DNA from: Duganella sp. CF402
GTDB taxonomy: Bacteria > Pseudomonadota > Gammaproteobacteria > Burkholderiales > Burkholderiaceae_D
DNA length: 64,000 nucleotides
NCBI RefSeq assembly: GCF_900109645.1
Contig: NZ_FOBG01000001.1
Location: 682,001 to 746,000, forward strand
Direction: 5' to 3'
Each line of letters begins with the position of its first letter. Positions within the stretch are counted from its first letter, which is position 1. A model generated the notes under the pieces. It was not told the DNA's origin. It did no database searches and saw nothing but the letters and a program-made list of their open reading frames with translations. A program made the position numbers and the translations under genes. Positions 1 through 8,739 of this stretch are shown piece by piece.

Positions 1-1
1 A

Positions 2-520
2 TTAATCGCGTCGACGGTTGTCCGGATGTGCATCATACCTGTTCGGCACACCGTCGCCATCGCGGTCGCGGTCATAGCGGTTAGGGACGCCATCGTGATC
101 GCGGTCGCCGTAGCCACGGCGGTCGCCATGATGGTCGCGGTAGTCGCGCCGGTCGTCATGGCGGTCGTAGCGATTCGGGACGCCGTCATGATCACGGTCA
201 CCGTTCGGACCGCGCTCCCAGCGTGCCGCTTCGCGATACCAGCGGCCGTCATGTTCGACCCAGCGTGGCTGCGCATACACGTAGCCTGGCCGCATAACGA
301 CCCAGCTGCCGCCTACCCACACATGGCGATTCGATCGCCAATCCCAATAGCCGGGCGACCAGACATAGCCGGGACGCGGATCAGGAATGCGTTCATAGCG
401 CGGCGGTGGCGGTGGATTGCCGATCACGACGCTGACGCCGACTTGGGCCGAAGCGGTTGTTGGTACAAAAGCTGCTGCGCTCAGGGTGAGCATCGTGGCA
501 GCGAAAAGTGGCTTGATCAT
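2..520 (-). CDS. Exported YXWGXW-type protein with acidic DxDGxxxxxD repeats
   Basis: 172 aa with a clear Sec signal peptide (about residues 1-25, ending TTASA). The mature part begins with a proline run and Trp/Tyr/Gly-rich motifs (GYVWSPGYWDW, VWVGGSWV) typical of the YXWGXW repeat family of small envelope proteins. The C-terminal third is different: three copies of DHDGVPNRYD or DGDGVPNRYD separated by Arg/Asp-rich linkers. This spacing of Asp residues resembles calcium-binding thrombospondin type 3 repeats. A strong ribosome site (GGAGGA) precedes the ATG. Function is unknown; a periplasmic or outer-membrane-associated location is inferred from the signal peptide. Confidence 0.85.
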   Translation of the reverse strand: MIKPLFAATMLTLSAAAFVPTTASAQVGVSVVIGNPPPPPRYERIPDPRPGYVWSPGYWDWRSNRHVWVGGSWVVMRPGYVYAQPRWVEHDGRWYREAARWERGPNGDRDHDGVPNRYDRHDDRRDYRDHHGDRRGYGDRDHDGVPNRYDRDRDGDGVPNRYDAHPDNRRRD

Positions 521-675
521 GATCTGTCCTCCGTCGTTCTATGTACGCTGGTTTCAGCGCTTGGAGGAACTATATCAAGCGGTACAAGGACTCGCCTTGA
601 ATGATGCAGTTTTTTACATATGACACAAAGCTGTGCATTACGGCGTGCATCGCAGTGTGCGCTGACGCACAGAGA

Positions 676-897
676 TCAGATTGCGCTGGTTTTTTTGGCT
701 TCGGCGGCCAGGGTGTTGGCGCGTTCTTCCAGTACCGATTGCAGCTTCTGTTCAGGCGTCATGCGCTTGGCGCTGACCACCACTTGCATGTTGTTGTCTT
801 GTGCTGGTGCAGCCGATTTATCCAGGGCGTAGGTAGCGCCGCAAGCCAGGGCCACAGTCACGACGAACAGGGCTTCGAAGTTTTTCAGGACGTTCAT
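676..897 (-). CDS. Small exported hypothetical protein
   Basis: 73 aa. A short basic N-terminus is followed by a hydrophobic stretch (about residues 8-24), consistent with a signal peptide or single anchor, then a charged helical tail (PEQKLQSVLEERANTLAAEA). A good ribosome site (AAAGGAAG) lies 5-6 bases before the ATG. No family is recognised. A small 6-bp hairpin (656-671) follows the stop but has no T-run, so it is not a convincing terminator. Confidence 0.6.
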   Translation of the reverse strand: MNVLKNFEALFVVTVALACGATYALDKSAAPAQDNNMQVVVSAKRMTPEQKLQSVLEERANTLAAEAKKTSAI

Positions 898-1086
898 TTT
901 GCTTCCTTTCGACGGTTAAAGTGTGTTTCGATGTGTTCACTGTATCCAAAGGCCCGTCAAGCCGCGACGTGATTGCGACGGGCGGTGATTTTTGCGGTGC
1001 AAAATGCGTTTTAGCGCGATGAAGAGCGTGTTTTTCCTTGTCCCCCTGCTAAGAAAAAGCGGATTCCAACAAGGGGCGAGGGGCAC

Positions 1087-4000
1087 ATGCCGCGATTCAT
1101 ACACACCATCCTGCAAGCCTGGGCCGAGCGCCGCCGCGCCCGTCGCCGCAGCGCCAACCTGCGCGCCGGCCAGCGCAGCCGCCCTGAGATGAAGCTGGTC
1201 CGGCCCAGAGCCGCTGCCTGCGCCGTCACCGCCGAACGTGGCCCCGGCGACGGAACTGGCGTGCGCGTGGGCGCCGCCTCGCGCGCTGCACGTCCTCGCC
1301 GCACGATGCCTGCGCACGCGGTCTGGATTGCGGCAGCTGGGATGTGCGCCATGCTTGGCGGCGGGGCGCTGATCGCTGGCCATGCGCGCCATCTGGCGGC
1401 GTCCACCGCCAGCACACCGCAATCGGCCGCCAATGTCCGCGCGGCCAACGCCTACCAATCCGTCCTGCCAGGCATCGCCTTCAGCGTGCCCGAGCAGGCC
1501 GGCATCAGCGCTACACTGCACCCCGGCGGCGCCTTGCTGATCGCCTCCGGCCTGCAAGCCGCACCGCCAGTGCGCGTGGATCTGTGCAGCCAGATGCGCA
1601 GCCCAACCGATCCGCGCCTGCTGCCGCTGCGCCTCGGCTACCGCTTCGACGACGTCAAGCGCTGGGTCTCCCGCAACCAGGAGGCCGATGCGCAAATCGC
1701 ACTGCGCAACGTCCTGCTGGTGGCCGATCGCAGCGCCGACGCCATCCCCGAAATCCAGATCGAAGGCACGGCCCGCGCCGACTTCATCGATCCCCTCAGC
1801 GAACCGCTGCAACTGAGCTGGCGCGGCAAGCAAGCCGACATCCGCTGGCTGAGCGACGCCAGCTTCGGCCAGATAGAGCAGGGCGCGAGCGGACAAGTGT
1901 CCCTGCGCCAGCAGGGCTGGCTCCTGTGGGGCACAACGTCCGCGCTGCGCATTGAACGTCGCGCCAACGCCATGTGCCCTCAAGCGGGTGAACTGCTGGT
2001 TCAGATGTATCGCCCGGCCGCATCGGCCGACGGCCCGGCGCTGGTCACCGCGTTCCCCGCGCGCGGCCGTGCCGTTAATGCCTGGCTGGTGCCTGGCCAG
2101 TATCAGGTTCCGCAGGCCGCTGCGGGCGCGCTGGAAGATCAGGCGCTGTTCGAACAACTGCAAGCGCAAGGCCTGATCCGCCTGAACGCAAGCGGCGCGA
2201 TCGAAATCGCACCGCGCGATTTGCCGCAGTGGCAGGCGGCAGCTGGGAGCGAGCGCGCCGCCGAACTGCGCGACTGGCAGCAAGTCGCTACCGGCCCTGC
2301 GACGCAAAAACTCTTTAAGCGCTTGTACTACCAAGCCGACGGCGCCTACGTCCGCCAGCAAATCGATATCTACAACAGCGAACGCCGCCTGCTGGCATGG
2401 CGCATCAAGGCGCCCGATGGACTGGCGCTGGACTGGACCGCCAGTATCGGCGGCAACCAAGCGCACCGCGCGGGCACCGTGAATGGCGACGCGCCGGTGA
2501 TGATCGCGACCACAGGCCAGATGCCGGTGGCTGCATCGCGTCTGTTCGCATCGCTGCCGCAAGGCTGGCAGCAATGGACCCGTATCGCGCGCTGGCCGCA
2601 AGCAGGCGAGGGCAATGGCGCCCGTCCGACAGTGCGTCTCACACTGTCCCTGCCCAACGCCGCCAGCGGCGGAGAAACCCTGCACATGCTCATCGCCGGC
2701 CGCGTGGGCGATGTCAGCGGCGCCAGCGCCCAATTTGCTCCTGCATGCACCGGCCGCGCGTGCGCCAGCAGCAGCGATGTCCAACAGCTCGCGCTCACGT
2801 TGCAGGCCGGCGCGCGCAGCGTGCAACTCGAGGTCCAGCCGCTGGACTTCAACGCACCGGAAGACCAGAAGTACCGCCACCTGCGCGTCACCGGCGGCCG
2901 CCTTGCGTGGCAAGCGCTCGCGCCAACCGACAACATCGCCACCCGCAGCAACGCGTCGTCGCCAGTCCAGCTGCAAGACCGCAACGGCACCACCTTATGG
3001 GCCGACGGCGCACCGACTGAATCCGCCATCGAAGCCGGCCTGGCGCCGCTGCTCGGGATGAATCCCGAACACGCCAACAGCATCGCTGGCATGCTGGCTC
3101 GCCTGCCCGCAAACGATGGCACAGTCAACGCCCGCCTTACACTCGACCTGCCGCTGCAGGCCCTCAGCCAGCGTGTCCTCGATTGCGTCGCCATGCAGCG
3201 CGGCCGCTGGGATGGCAGCCGCTGCACCGGCGCCCAGCCAGCACCGGAAGGCCGCCACGCCGGCATCGTCATCCTTGACACCGAAACCGGCGACATCCTC
3301 GCCGCCGCAGGCGCCGGAGCAGGCCGCATCACCAGCACCAATTGGCCCGAAGTCCGCGACTTCGACCGCACCAGCCCCGCGCGCAGCCCATTGCGTCTGC
3401 CAGCCCTGCAGCACGACGGCGGTGTCCACCAAAGCCCCGGCTCCACCTTCAAGGTGGTGAGCGCGCTCGGACTCGAAATCGCCGCCCAAAACGATCCACA
3501 AATCGACGCACTGCTGGGCGGCATGCCGCTGCCCGCGATCAACCGGCTGGCCGCGCAGCGCGGCTTCGGCTTCCAGACCGATGCCGCCAGCTACCCGCTC
3601 AATCCGCGCCTCGCCCACATCACCAACTACCGTGAACAAAGCCTTGACCGTCGCGCGCAGGAAGGCCGCCTCGGCCTGGCGCAAGCGCTGACCTACAGCC
3701 TGAATACCTGGTTCGCCTGGTCGAGCGAACTCAGTGACGGCAGCCTGTTCGGCCGTCCCGACGGCGGCGCCCCCGACCTGCAAGCGCTTGATCCCGATGC
3801 GCTGGACAGCATCCGTCCCATCGTCGCCGCCGCGCACCGGCTCGGATTTGAACAAACCCTGCGACTGGACGGCGGCCTGCTGCCCTCAGACTTCAACTGG
3901 CGCGCATGGGACGCACTGCAAGCGACACCAGCCCACATGGATCCGATCCACACCCGCCATGAACTGCGGCAGATGGCGATCGGTCTGCGGATGCAGGTAA

Positions 4001-4443
4001 CGCCGCTGCAAATGGCGCTGGCGTCGGCGGCCGTGGGGCAGGGGCGCGTGGTGGCGCCGCGCATGCTGCTGTCGCTGGGCCGCAAGGACAGCGTTACGCC
4101 AGCCGCGCCGCCGCTCGCCATACGGTTGGACCGCATCAAGGCGGGCATGAAAGGCGTGGTCGATGTCGGCACCGGCGCAGGCGCATTCCGTGGCGCGGCA
4201 TTGGCCGGCGTGCGTCCCGGCTTGTACGGCAAGACCGGCACCGCGCCAAGCGGCGAGGACACCGCCACCGTCTGGTTCACCGGCTGGCTGGAGGCGGGTA
4301 GCTTGCCGGGACAAACGCACCGGCTGGCGATGGCGGCTTTCGCCAGCCATTCCGGCGTCACCGGTGGCGAGCATGCTGCGCCGGTGATTGCCGCCATCCT
4401 GTCCACGCTGGCCACTCAGAACGTCGAACAGAAGGGGAAATAG
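1087..4443 (+). CDS. Large penicillin-binding protein, transpeptidase domain
   Basis: 1118 aa, far longer than a normal class B PBP (about 580-650 aa). A basic cytoplasmic tail is followed by one membrane segment (about 78-99) and some 570 residues of beta-rich extracytoplasmic sequence of no recognised family. The C-terminal transpeptidase follows, introduced by LTLDLPLQAL and GIVILDTETGDILAAA, which are typical of PBPs. The three active-site motifs are present: S786-T-F-K789, S871-L-N873 and K1049-T-G-T. There is no glycosyltransferase domain, so it would need a SEDS partner; one is encoded at 21473-23854. The initiator is taken as the ATG at 1087 behind GAGGGG. It is the first gene of a plus-strand block of envelope/signalling genes. 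Confidence 0.85.
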   Translation: MPRFIHTILQAWAERRRARRRSANLRAGQRSRPEMKLVRPRAAACAVTAERGPGDGTGVRVGAASRAARPRRTMPAHAVWIAAAGMCAMLGGGALIAGHARHLAASTASTPQSAANVRAANAYQSVLPGIAFSVPEQAGISATLHPGGALLIASGLQAAPPVRVDLCSQMRSPTDPRLLPLRLGYRFDDVKRWVSRNQEADAQIALRNVLLVADRSADAIPEIQIEGTARADFIDPLSEPLQLSWRGKQADIRWLSDASFGQIEQGASGQVSLRQQGWLLWGTTSALRIERRANAMCPQAGELLVQMYRPAASADGPALVTAFPARGRAVNAWLVPGQYQVPQAAAGALEDQALFEQLQAQGLIRLNASGAIEIAPRDLPQWQAAAGSERAAELRDWQQVATGPATQKLFKRLYYQADGAYVRQQIDIYNSERRLLAWRIKAPDGLALDWTASIGGNQAHRAGTVNGDAPVMIATTGQMPVAASRLFASLPQGWQQWTRIARWPQAGEGNGARPTVRLTLSLPNAASGGETLHMLIAGRVGDVSGASAQFAPACTGRACASSSDVQQLALTLQAGARSVQLEVQPLDFNAPEDQKYRHLRVTGGRLAWQALAPTDNIATRSNASSPVQLQDRNGTTLWADGAPTESAIEAGLAPLLGMNPEHANSIAGMLARLPANDGTVNARLTLDLPLQALSQRVLDCVAMQRGRWDGSRCTGAQPAPEGRHAGIVILDTETGDILAAAGAGAGRITSTNWPEVRDFDRTSPARSPLRLPALQHDGGVHQSPGSTFKVVSALGLEIAAQNDPQIDALLGGMPLPAINRLAAQRGFGFQTDAASYPLNPRLAHITNYREQSLDRRAQEGRLGLAQALTYSLNTWFAWSSELSDGSLFGRPDGGAPDLQALDPDALDSIRPIVAAAHRLGFEQTLRLDGGLLPSDFNWRAWDALQATPAHMDPIHTRHELRQMAIGLRMQVTPLQMALASAAVGQGRVVAPRMLLSLGRKDSVTPAAPPLAIRLDRIKAGMKGVVDVGTGAGAFRGAALAGVRPGLYGKTGTAPSGEDTATVWFTGWLEAGSLPGQTHRLAMAAFASHSGVTGGEHAAPVIAAILSTLATQNVEQKGK

Positions 4444-4525
4444 CCTTGTAAACGGAACAATGAAGCCCTTCTTTTTATGGCATGCTTGAAGAGCCATTTG
4501 ATTCATCCAACTTACACAGGACTTT

Positions 4526-5839
4526 ATGCGCTTGCCAGGAACCCGGTATCAGGAGCACGGCTGGGAACAAGTGCGCAAGCTGCTGGGACACTGCTCGTTG
4601 CAGGCCTTCCGGCAGATTGAGATGCACCATGTGCTCGAACCCGAGCAGCACGCGGCACTGCTGGACGCCTATACCGATGCGGTAGCGGCGTCTTTGCGCG
4701 TCCACGCCCGCCGCGCGCGCGGCGAGGCCGAGGGCAATAGCTACGGCGAGAGCGTGTATGAATTGTCGCTAGGCCTGCTATATGAATTGCAGGCACAGAC
4801 GTCGTATTGGTCGGCGTTTGTCGCCGCGATGGCGAGCGAGTATGCGCGCAGCGGCGCGTTCTGGCACGATGCCGCCGCCGAGGGCGTGCTGCGCAAGAAG
4901 GTCAACGACATGTACGCCACGCTGCGCGACAAGGTCGATGCCGACAACTATATCGTCGCCACTGGGCGCGAGTGCTCGCCCAACAAAATTTATACCTACC
5001 GCATGCTGGACACGGCGTATCGCGAGATCGCCGATTTGTTCACGGCGTGGGAGCAGAATGCCGCGCAGGTTGGCGCGATTCTGGGCCGCCCGCTGGCAGG
5101 CACGCCGATTGAGGTGCGGCAGATGAAGTCCATCGGCGGCTGCAAGGCCGAGTGGATTATTCGCTGGAGCGAGTCGCAGGAGCAGTTTGGCGGTTCGCCT
5201 GGGCCGCTGCATACCAAGTCCAAGCGCTTCGCCAGCCTGAAAAACAGTCCGGAGCGGATCGCGGAGCTGCTGGCGGAGATAGGCGATTACGAGGAGCTGT
5301 CCGCCAATATGGACAGCGCCGAGGATTGGCAGGGCGAGGCAGGGGAGGCTGCTGCGTGGCTGGAAGACTATTGGCGCGTGCTGGGCGAGTCCGAGCAGGC
5401 CGAGGCCAGCGGCCCGCCGCACGACGATGACCGCATCCTCGCCGCCCCGCCATCGGATGATGACGATCCTGACTACACGCAGGCCGACATCCAGCACCCT
5501 GCCGACCTGCCTGACGAGGCCGAATCGGCCATCGAACAGGCGCGGGCGGGCGAGCTTTCCCTGCCCCTCCGCTATCTTGAATTGGCGCGGGCAGCGCAGG
5601 ATGCCGGCAGCTGGACCATCCGCATGATGCGTGATGAATCGCTGCCGATCCGTCTGGCCGTCTACCACAAGCTGCTGGGTGCATCCGACGATACCTATCC
5701 GGACGCCTGGCTGGACCCGGCCACCGGCGAGCTGCCAAGCCTGCAAAAGCTGGCGGCGCTGGACCAGATTTCGATGCCGACGCTGCGCAAGCGCCGGAAT
5801 GAAGCAATCGCCAGGCTGCAAGCAGCGGGCGCGCGATGA
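4526..5839 (+). CDS. Hypothetical protein, possible HTH-like C-terminus
   Basis: 437 aa, no recognised family. The N-terminal 200 residues look alpha-helical and soluble, with no signal peptide or membrane segment. A basic region around MKSIGGCKAEWIIRW follows, then an acidic linker (HDDDRILAAPPSDDDDPDY) near 310-325. The last 40 residues (LQKLAALDQISMPTLRKRR) resemble a helix-turn-helix or sigma region 4-like helix pair, but this is only an impression. The stop codon overlaps the first possible ATG of the next gene, implying co-translation. It sits 82 bases after the PBP gene and probably belongs to the same transcript. Confidence 0.75.
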   Translation: MRLPGTRYQEHGWEQVRKLLGHCSLQAFRQIEMHHVLEPEQHAALLDAYTDAVAASLRVHARRARGEAEGNSYGESVYELSLGLLYELQAQTSYWSAFVAAMASEYARSGAFWHDAAAEGVLRKKVNDMYATLRDKVDADNYIVATGRECSPNKIYTYRMLDTAYREIADLFTAWEQNAAQVGAILGRPLAGTPIEVRQMKSIGGCKAEWIIRWSESQEQFGGSPGPLHTKSKRFASLKNSPERIAELLAEIGDYEELSANMDSAEDWQGEAGEAAAWLEDYWRVLGESEQAEASGPPHDDDRILAAPPSDDDDPDYTQADIQHPADLPDEAESAIEQARAGELSLPLRYLELARAAQDAGSWTIRMMRDESLPIRLAVYHKLLGASDDTYPDAWLDPATGELPSLQKLAALDQISMPTLRKRRNEAIARLQAAGAR

Positions 5840-6447
5840 AGGAGAACGATTTGAACTCAGCACAAAATGATCTGGATGCGCGCCTGCGCGAGCGCGTGCT
5901 GCTGTCGCGTCCCGCGCCGGGCGACCGCCTGATGCTGGCCGACGCCACGCTGCTGGCGGCGCTGGACGGCACGCGCCCCCTGACGCCGAACGAGCGGCAA
6001 GCCTTGTCCGCATCGCCGCTGACCCTGCGCCGGTTCCGGCAACTGTCGCTGGAACGGCATGCAGCCTCGCAGTCCAACATACAACCGGCAGCCAACGATC
6101 CGGTGTGGACCGGCAGCAGCGGCATGCTGCGCGCCGCCTCCACCGCATCGGCGGCCGATGAACTGGAAGCGCTGGTAACCGACGATGGTCACTGGACCTT
6201 GCACTTCCTGCCGCAGGATGGCGGCTGGCAGGTGATATTGAGCCTGTCGGCGGAGGCGCCTTTCGCGGCACGCCTGCTCAGCGAACAGCCGCAATTGCGG
6301 GTGATCGACGGCGGCGGCGCGATTGTGCTGCAAGGCCGCCTCGATGCGGATGGCGAGTGTGAACGCGCATGGCCGTTCGCCACCGCGCCGGGATCGCATT
6401 TTCAACTGTATGGAGCCGGCTTTGCCGTTGAACCGGTAGCGCCGTAA
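5836..6447 (+). CDS. Hypothetical protein with anti-sigma-like N-terminus
   Basis: 203 aa if started at the ATG overlapping the previous stop. An alternative TTG at 5851 has a much better placed ribosome site (AAGGAG, six bases upstream) and may be the true start. Residues 15-65 (LLAALDGTRPLTPNERQAL) have the helical pattern of the N-terminal domains of anti-sigma factors but lack the zinc-binding Cys and His. The second half (about 105-200) is beta-rich, with short WTLHFLP and WQVILSL strands. No membrane segment is present. Function unknown; a regulatory partner of the preceding protein is a guess from gene overlap. Confidence 0.7.
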   Translation: MKENDLNSAQNDLDARLRERVLLSRPAPGDRLMLADATLLAALDGTRPLTPNERQALSASPLTLRRFRQLSLERHAASQSNIQPAANDPVWTGSSGMLRAASTASAADELEALVTDDGHWTLHFLPQDGGWQVILSLSAEAPFAARLLSEQPQLRVIDGGGAIVLQGRLDADGECERAWPFATAPGSHFQLYGAGFAVEPVAP

Positions 6448-6450
6448 TTT

Positions 6451-7671
6451 ATGGGATTGTTCAGCCGTCGCCGAAAGCCGGCCGTCGATATGGGCGGACT
6501 GGGAGTGTCCTTGATCGCATTGCGGGTCGAGGCGGGTGATGTTGTGCCGGCGTCTTGTACGGTGGTGGTGTTCAATGCGGCCGGCCATGCGCGGCGTGCG
6601 GCGGCTGGCAAGGTGTCGTGCGAGCAGGGTGAGATGGCGTTCTGCTTCCATCCGGGGCCGTACACGGTGGACCTGACGCCGTTTGCCGCCGCGCCGGAGT
6701 GGGGCTTGCGGCTGCGGTTTGTGGTCGATGCGGCCAATCCACGCGTGTCGCAGCAGCGCTTTGATTTGTATTTGTGCAGCGAGACGGCGGGGCGCTTGAT
6801 GGTGGCGGATTTTGCGGCGTCGGCGGAACTGGCGTTGCAGGCCGAGTTGGCGCAAGGTGCGCTGGACCTGCCGCCTTGCACCACGCTGGAAGAATGGCAC
6901 GCCTTCCGCGCTGGCCTGAATCAGTTGATGTACACGCGCTATGGCGTGACCGTGGACGACTGCGTGCCGGTCGACCTGGGCGAGCAAATCGATTACGCCA
7001 CCATCCTCCGCCGCCGCGCCGAGCAAGAAGCCGCCCGCATCGCCGCAGCCGATGCCGCCGCCGCCGCCGCCGCAATCGCAATGGCGCCCGCGCCGACCGC
7101 CGCCGCAACCGCTGACACCGATGCCGTCGCCAGCCCCGCCACCGCAGTTGATGCCGCCGGCGCAGCCATCGCCGACCGCGCCGCCGCCGTCGCCGGTCGG
7201 GGCACCGCGCACGATGCCAATGCTGCCGCTGCTGCAGCCGTCCCGGCAACTCGCGGCGCAGCAGAGCAGGACGCGCGCGCGTTGCGCCGCCTGTTCATCG
7301 AGTTGCCTGCGCTGGCCAGTGAACTGCGTCTGCTCACGCTGCCCGAAGGATCGACGATCTTCCAGCAGCATCAAGCCTTGCTGCTACGCCTCGGCATGGC
7401 CGCGCTGAACGTCAACACCATGCCCGCACTGGCCTGGGCCGCGCCGGACCAGCCGCTATCCGCTGCCGACCAGTCCCGCCGCAGCGCCCAAACACTGATC
7501 GCCCAATCCGCGCTGGACGAAAGCTGGTCCCTGCTAGGCCGCCTTCAGCTAGCCAGCCCGCAGCAATGGCCGCAACTGCTGGACGAAGCAGACCGCATCT
7601 GCGCCAATCTCGAAACCGGACTGGCATTGCGCCGCGTGCCGCACATCCCGCGCATGGAGCCATCATTATGA
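6451..7671 (+). CDS. Hypothetical protein with alanine-rich linker
   Basis: 406 aa, no recognised family. Residues 1-190 form a compact beta-rich N-terminal part. Residues about 195-275 are a low-complexity Ala/Pro/Thr/Asp stretch, probably a flexible linker. The C-terminal 125 residues are helical (LFIELPALASELRLL, LLLRLGMAALNVNTMPAL). The stop overlaps the start of the next gene by four bases (ATGA), so the two are probably translated together. No signal peptide or membrane helix is visible. Confidence 0.72.
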   Translation: MGLFSRRRKPAVDMGGLGVSLIALRVEAGDVVPASCTVVVFNAAGHARRAAAGKVSCEQGEMAFCFHPGPYTVDLTPFAAAPEWGLRLRFVVDAANPRVSQQRFDLYLCSETAGRLMVADFAASAELALQAELAQGALDLPPCTTLEEWHAFRAGLNQLMYTRYGVTVDDCVPVDLGEQIDYATILRRRAEQEAARIAAADAAAAAAAIAMAPAPTAAATADTDAVASPATAVDAAGAAIADRAAAVAGRGTAHDANAAAAAAVPATRGAAEQDARALRRLFIELPALASELRLLTLPEGSTIFQQHQALLLRLGMAALNVNTMPALAWAAPDQPLSAADQSRRSAQTLIAQSALDESWSLLGRLQLASPQQWPQLLDEADRICANLETGLALRRVPHIPRMEPSL

Positions 7672-8651
7672 GCACTATCTCCACCAGCGCCGTCCCGGCC
7701 AACGCCGAATGCCGCAGCGTGCTGGCCGACGGCCGCACCGTCACCATCACCGTCAGCCGCCGCCCGCGCGCCAACCGCGCCGACGTCAAATGCACGGTGC
7801 CCAATGCGACGGCGATTGCAGAACGCATGCAGCAAGTCGTCCGCCTCGCACGCCACACCGAAGTGCGGCTCGACAGCCGCGATCAAGTGGTCCTCAGCAT
7901 GGACATCACACCCGCCGCCACGGAGCGCGACTGGGAACTGGCCGCCGTGCTGGCCGACCGCATGGTGCGCGGCCTGCATCCCGCCGCAACAACCAGCGCC
8001 CAAGGCAGCTCTGAAGCCTGGCACCTCGGCCGCGTCACCGGCACCGTGGACGCGCTGCAAATAACCCATCTTGGAGCGCTGAGCGGCCATGCCGACTTGT
8101 CGGCCGCCGTCTCCACCGTCCGCACCTGGTTCCCGCTGCACAGCGGCGGCATCAACGATGCGCTGGGCTGGCTCGAAGTCAGCGTCTTCCCGCTGGACGC
8201 GCCCGCAGCCAGCGAAGAAGACAGCATCGCCGCCCCGGGGCTCGATCTGGCAGCCCAGCAGGAGGTCCGCCACACGCTGGCCGCCGCCCGTCACTTCGAC
8301 GGCAAAGGCCTGCACCGCTGGCGCACCGTGGTCCGTTTCGGCCAGCCGCGCTTCCAGGGCGACTCCTACCAACTGGCCCTGGTGATGGCCGACCGCCTTG
8401 CGCGCGGCCGCGAGTTCGTGCCGCGCGGCCGCCTGATCGCCACCGGCTGTTCCAGCGCCTGGCACGCCGGCCGTGTCGACACCGTGGAAGGCCGCGAACC
8501 CAAGCTGGCGTTAATACTCAATCAAGTAAATAATGGCGACCGCGTGCTGTTGCCCAAGGACTGGCAGGACCAGCTACCTCCCGGATACGCCGCCGGACTG
8601 CGCCAGAAAGGCGCCAGCCTGGCCTGTATCGACAAGATTGGCATGATTTAA
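7668..8651 (+). CDS. Duplicated-domain protein resembling the Lon proteolytic fold
   Basis: 327 aa from the ATG at 7668, chosen because it forms an ATGA overlap with the preceding stop; an in-frame ATG at 7566 would overlap that gene by about 100 bases. Two halves align with each other: DWELAAVLADRMVRG (88-102) with SYQLALVMADRLARG (233-247), and GSSEAWHLGRVTGTVD with GCSSAWHAGRVDTVEG. The pattern 'GDS..LALVMA..L......IATG....GRVD.VEG..PKLAL......GDRVLLP' recalls the C-terminal domain of Lon and RadA. A Ser sits near the Lon nucleophile position, but the catalytic Lys position appears to be Glu, so it is probably a non-peptidase use of the fold. This assignment is inference. Confidence 0.7.
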   Translation: MSTISTSAVPANAECRSVLADGRTVTITVSRRPRANRADVKCTVPNATAIAERMQQVVRLARHTEVRLDSRDQVVLSMDITPAATERDWELAAVLADRMVRGLHPAATTSAQGSSEAWHLGRVTGTVDALQITHLGALSGHADLSAAVSTVRTWFPLHSGGINDALGWLEVSVFPLDAPAASEEDSIAAPGLDLAAQQEVRHTLAAARHFDGKGLHRWRTVVRFGQPRFQGDSYQLALVMADRLARGREFVPRGRLIATGCSSAWHAGRVDTVEGREPKLALILNQVNNGDRVLLPKDWQDQLPPGYAAGLRQKGASLACIDKIGMI

Positions 8652-8681
8652 CCGTGCGCAAGAAGCAAACCGGGCGCGCCC

Positions 8682-8690
8682 TGCTAAAAT
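8682..8690 (+). promoter_or_regulatory. Possible extended -10 promoter element
   Basis: TGCTAAAAT, an extended -10-like sequence, lies about 50 bases before the zinc-ribbon/SPFH gene, inside the only sizeable gap (88 bases) within block A. No convincing -35 is visible. It suggests a secondary promoter for the last two genes. Confidence 0.3.
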
Positions 8691-8739
8691 CGACAGATCG
8701 CAGGATGGCCCCAGAGATGAATCGTAGAAGGAGTCTGAC

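Noticed and set aside
937..2976. 679-aa minus-strand open frame opposite the PBP
   Set aside because: It lies wholly opposite a gene with clear transpeptidase motifs, is Arg/Ala/Gly-rich without any family pattern, and arises from high GC codon structure.
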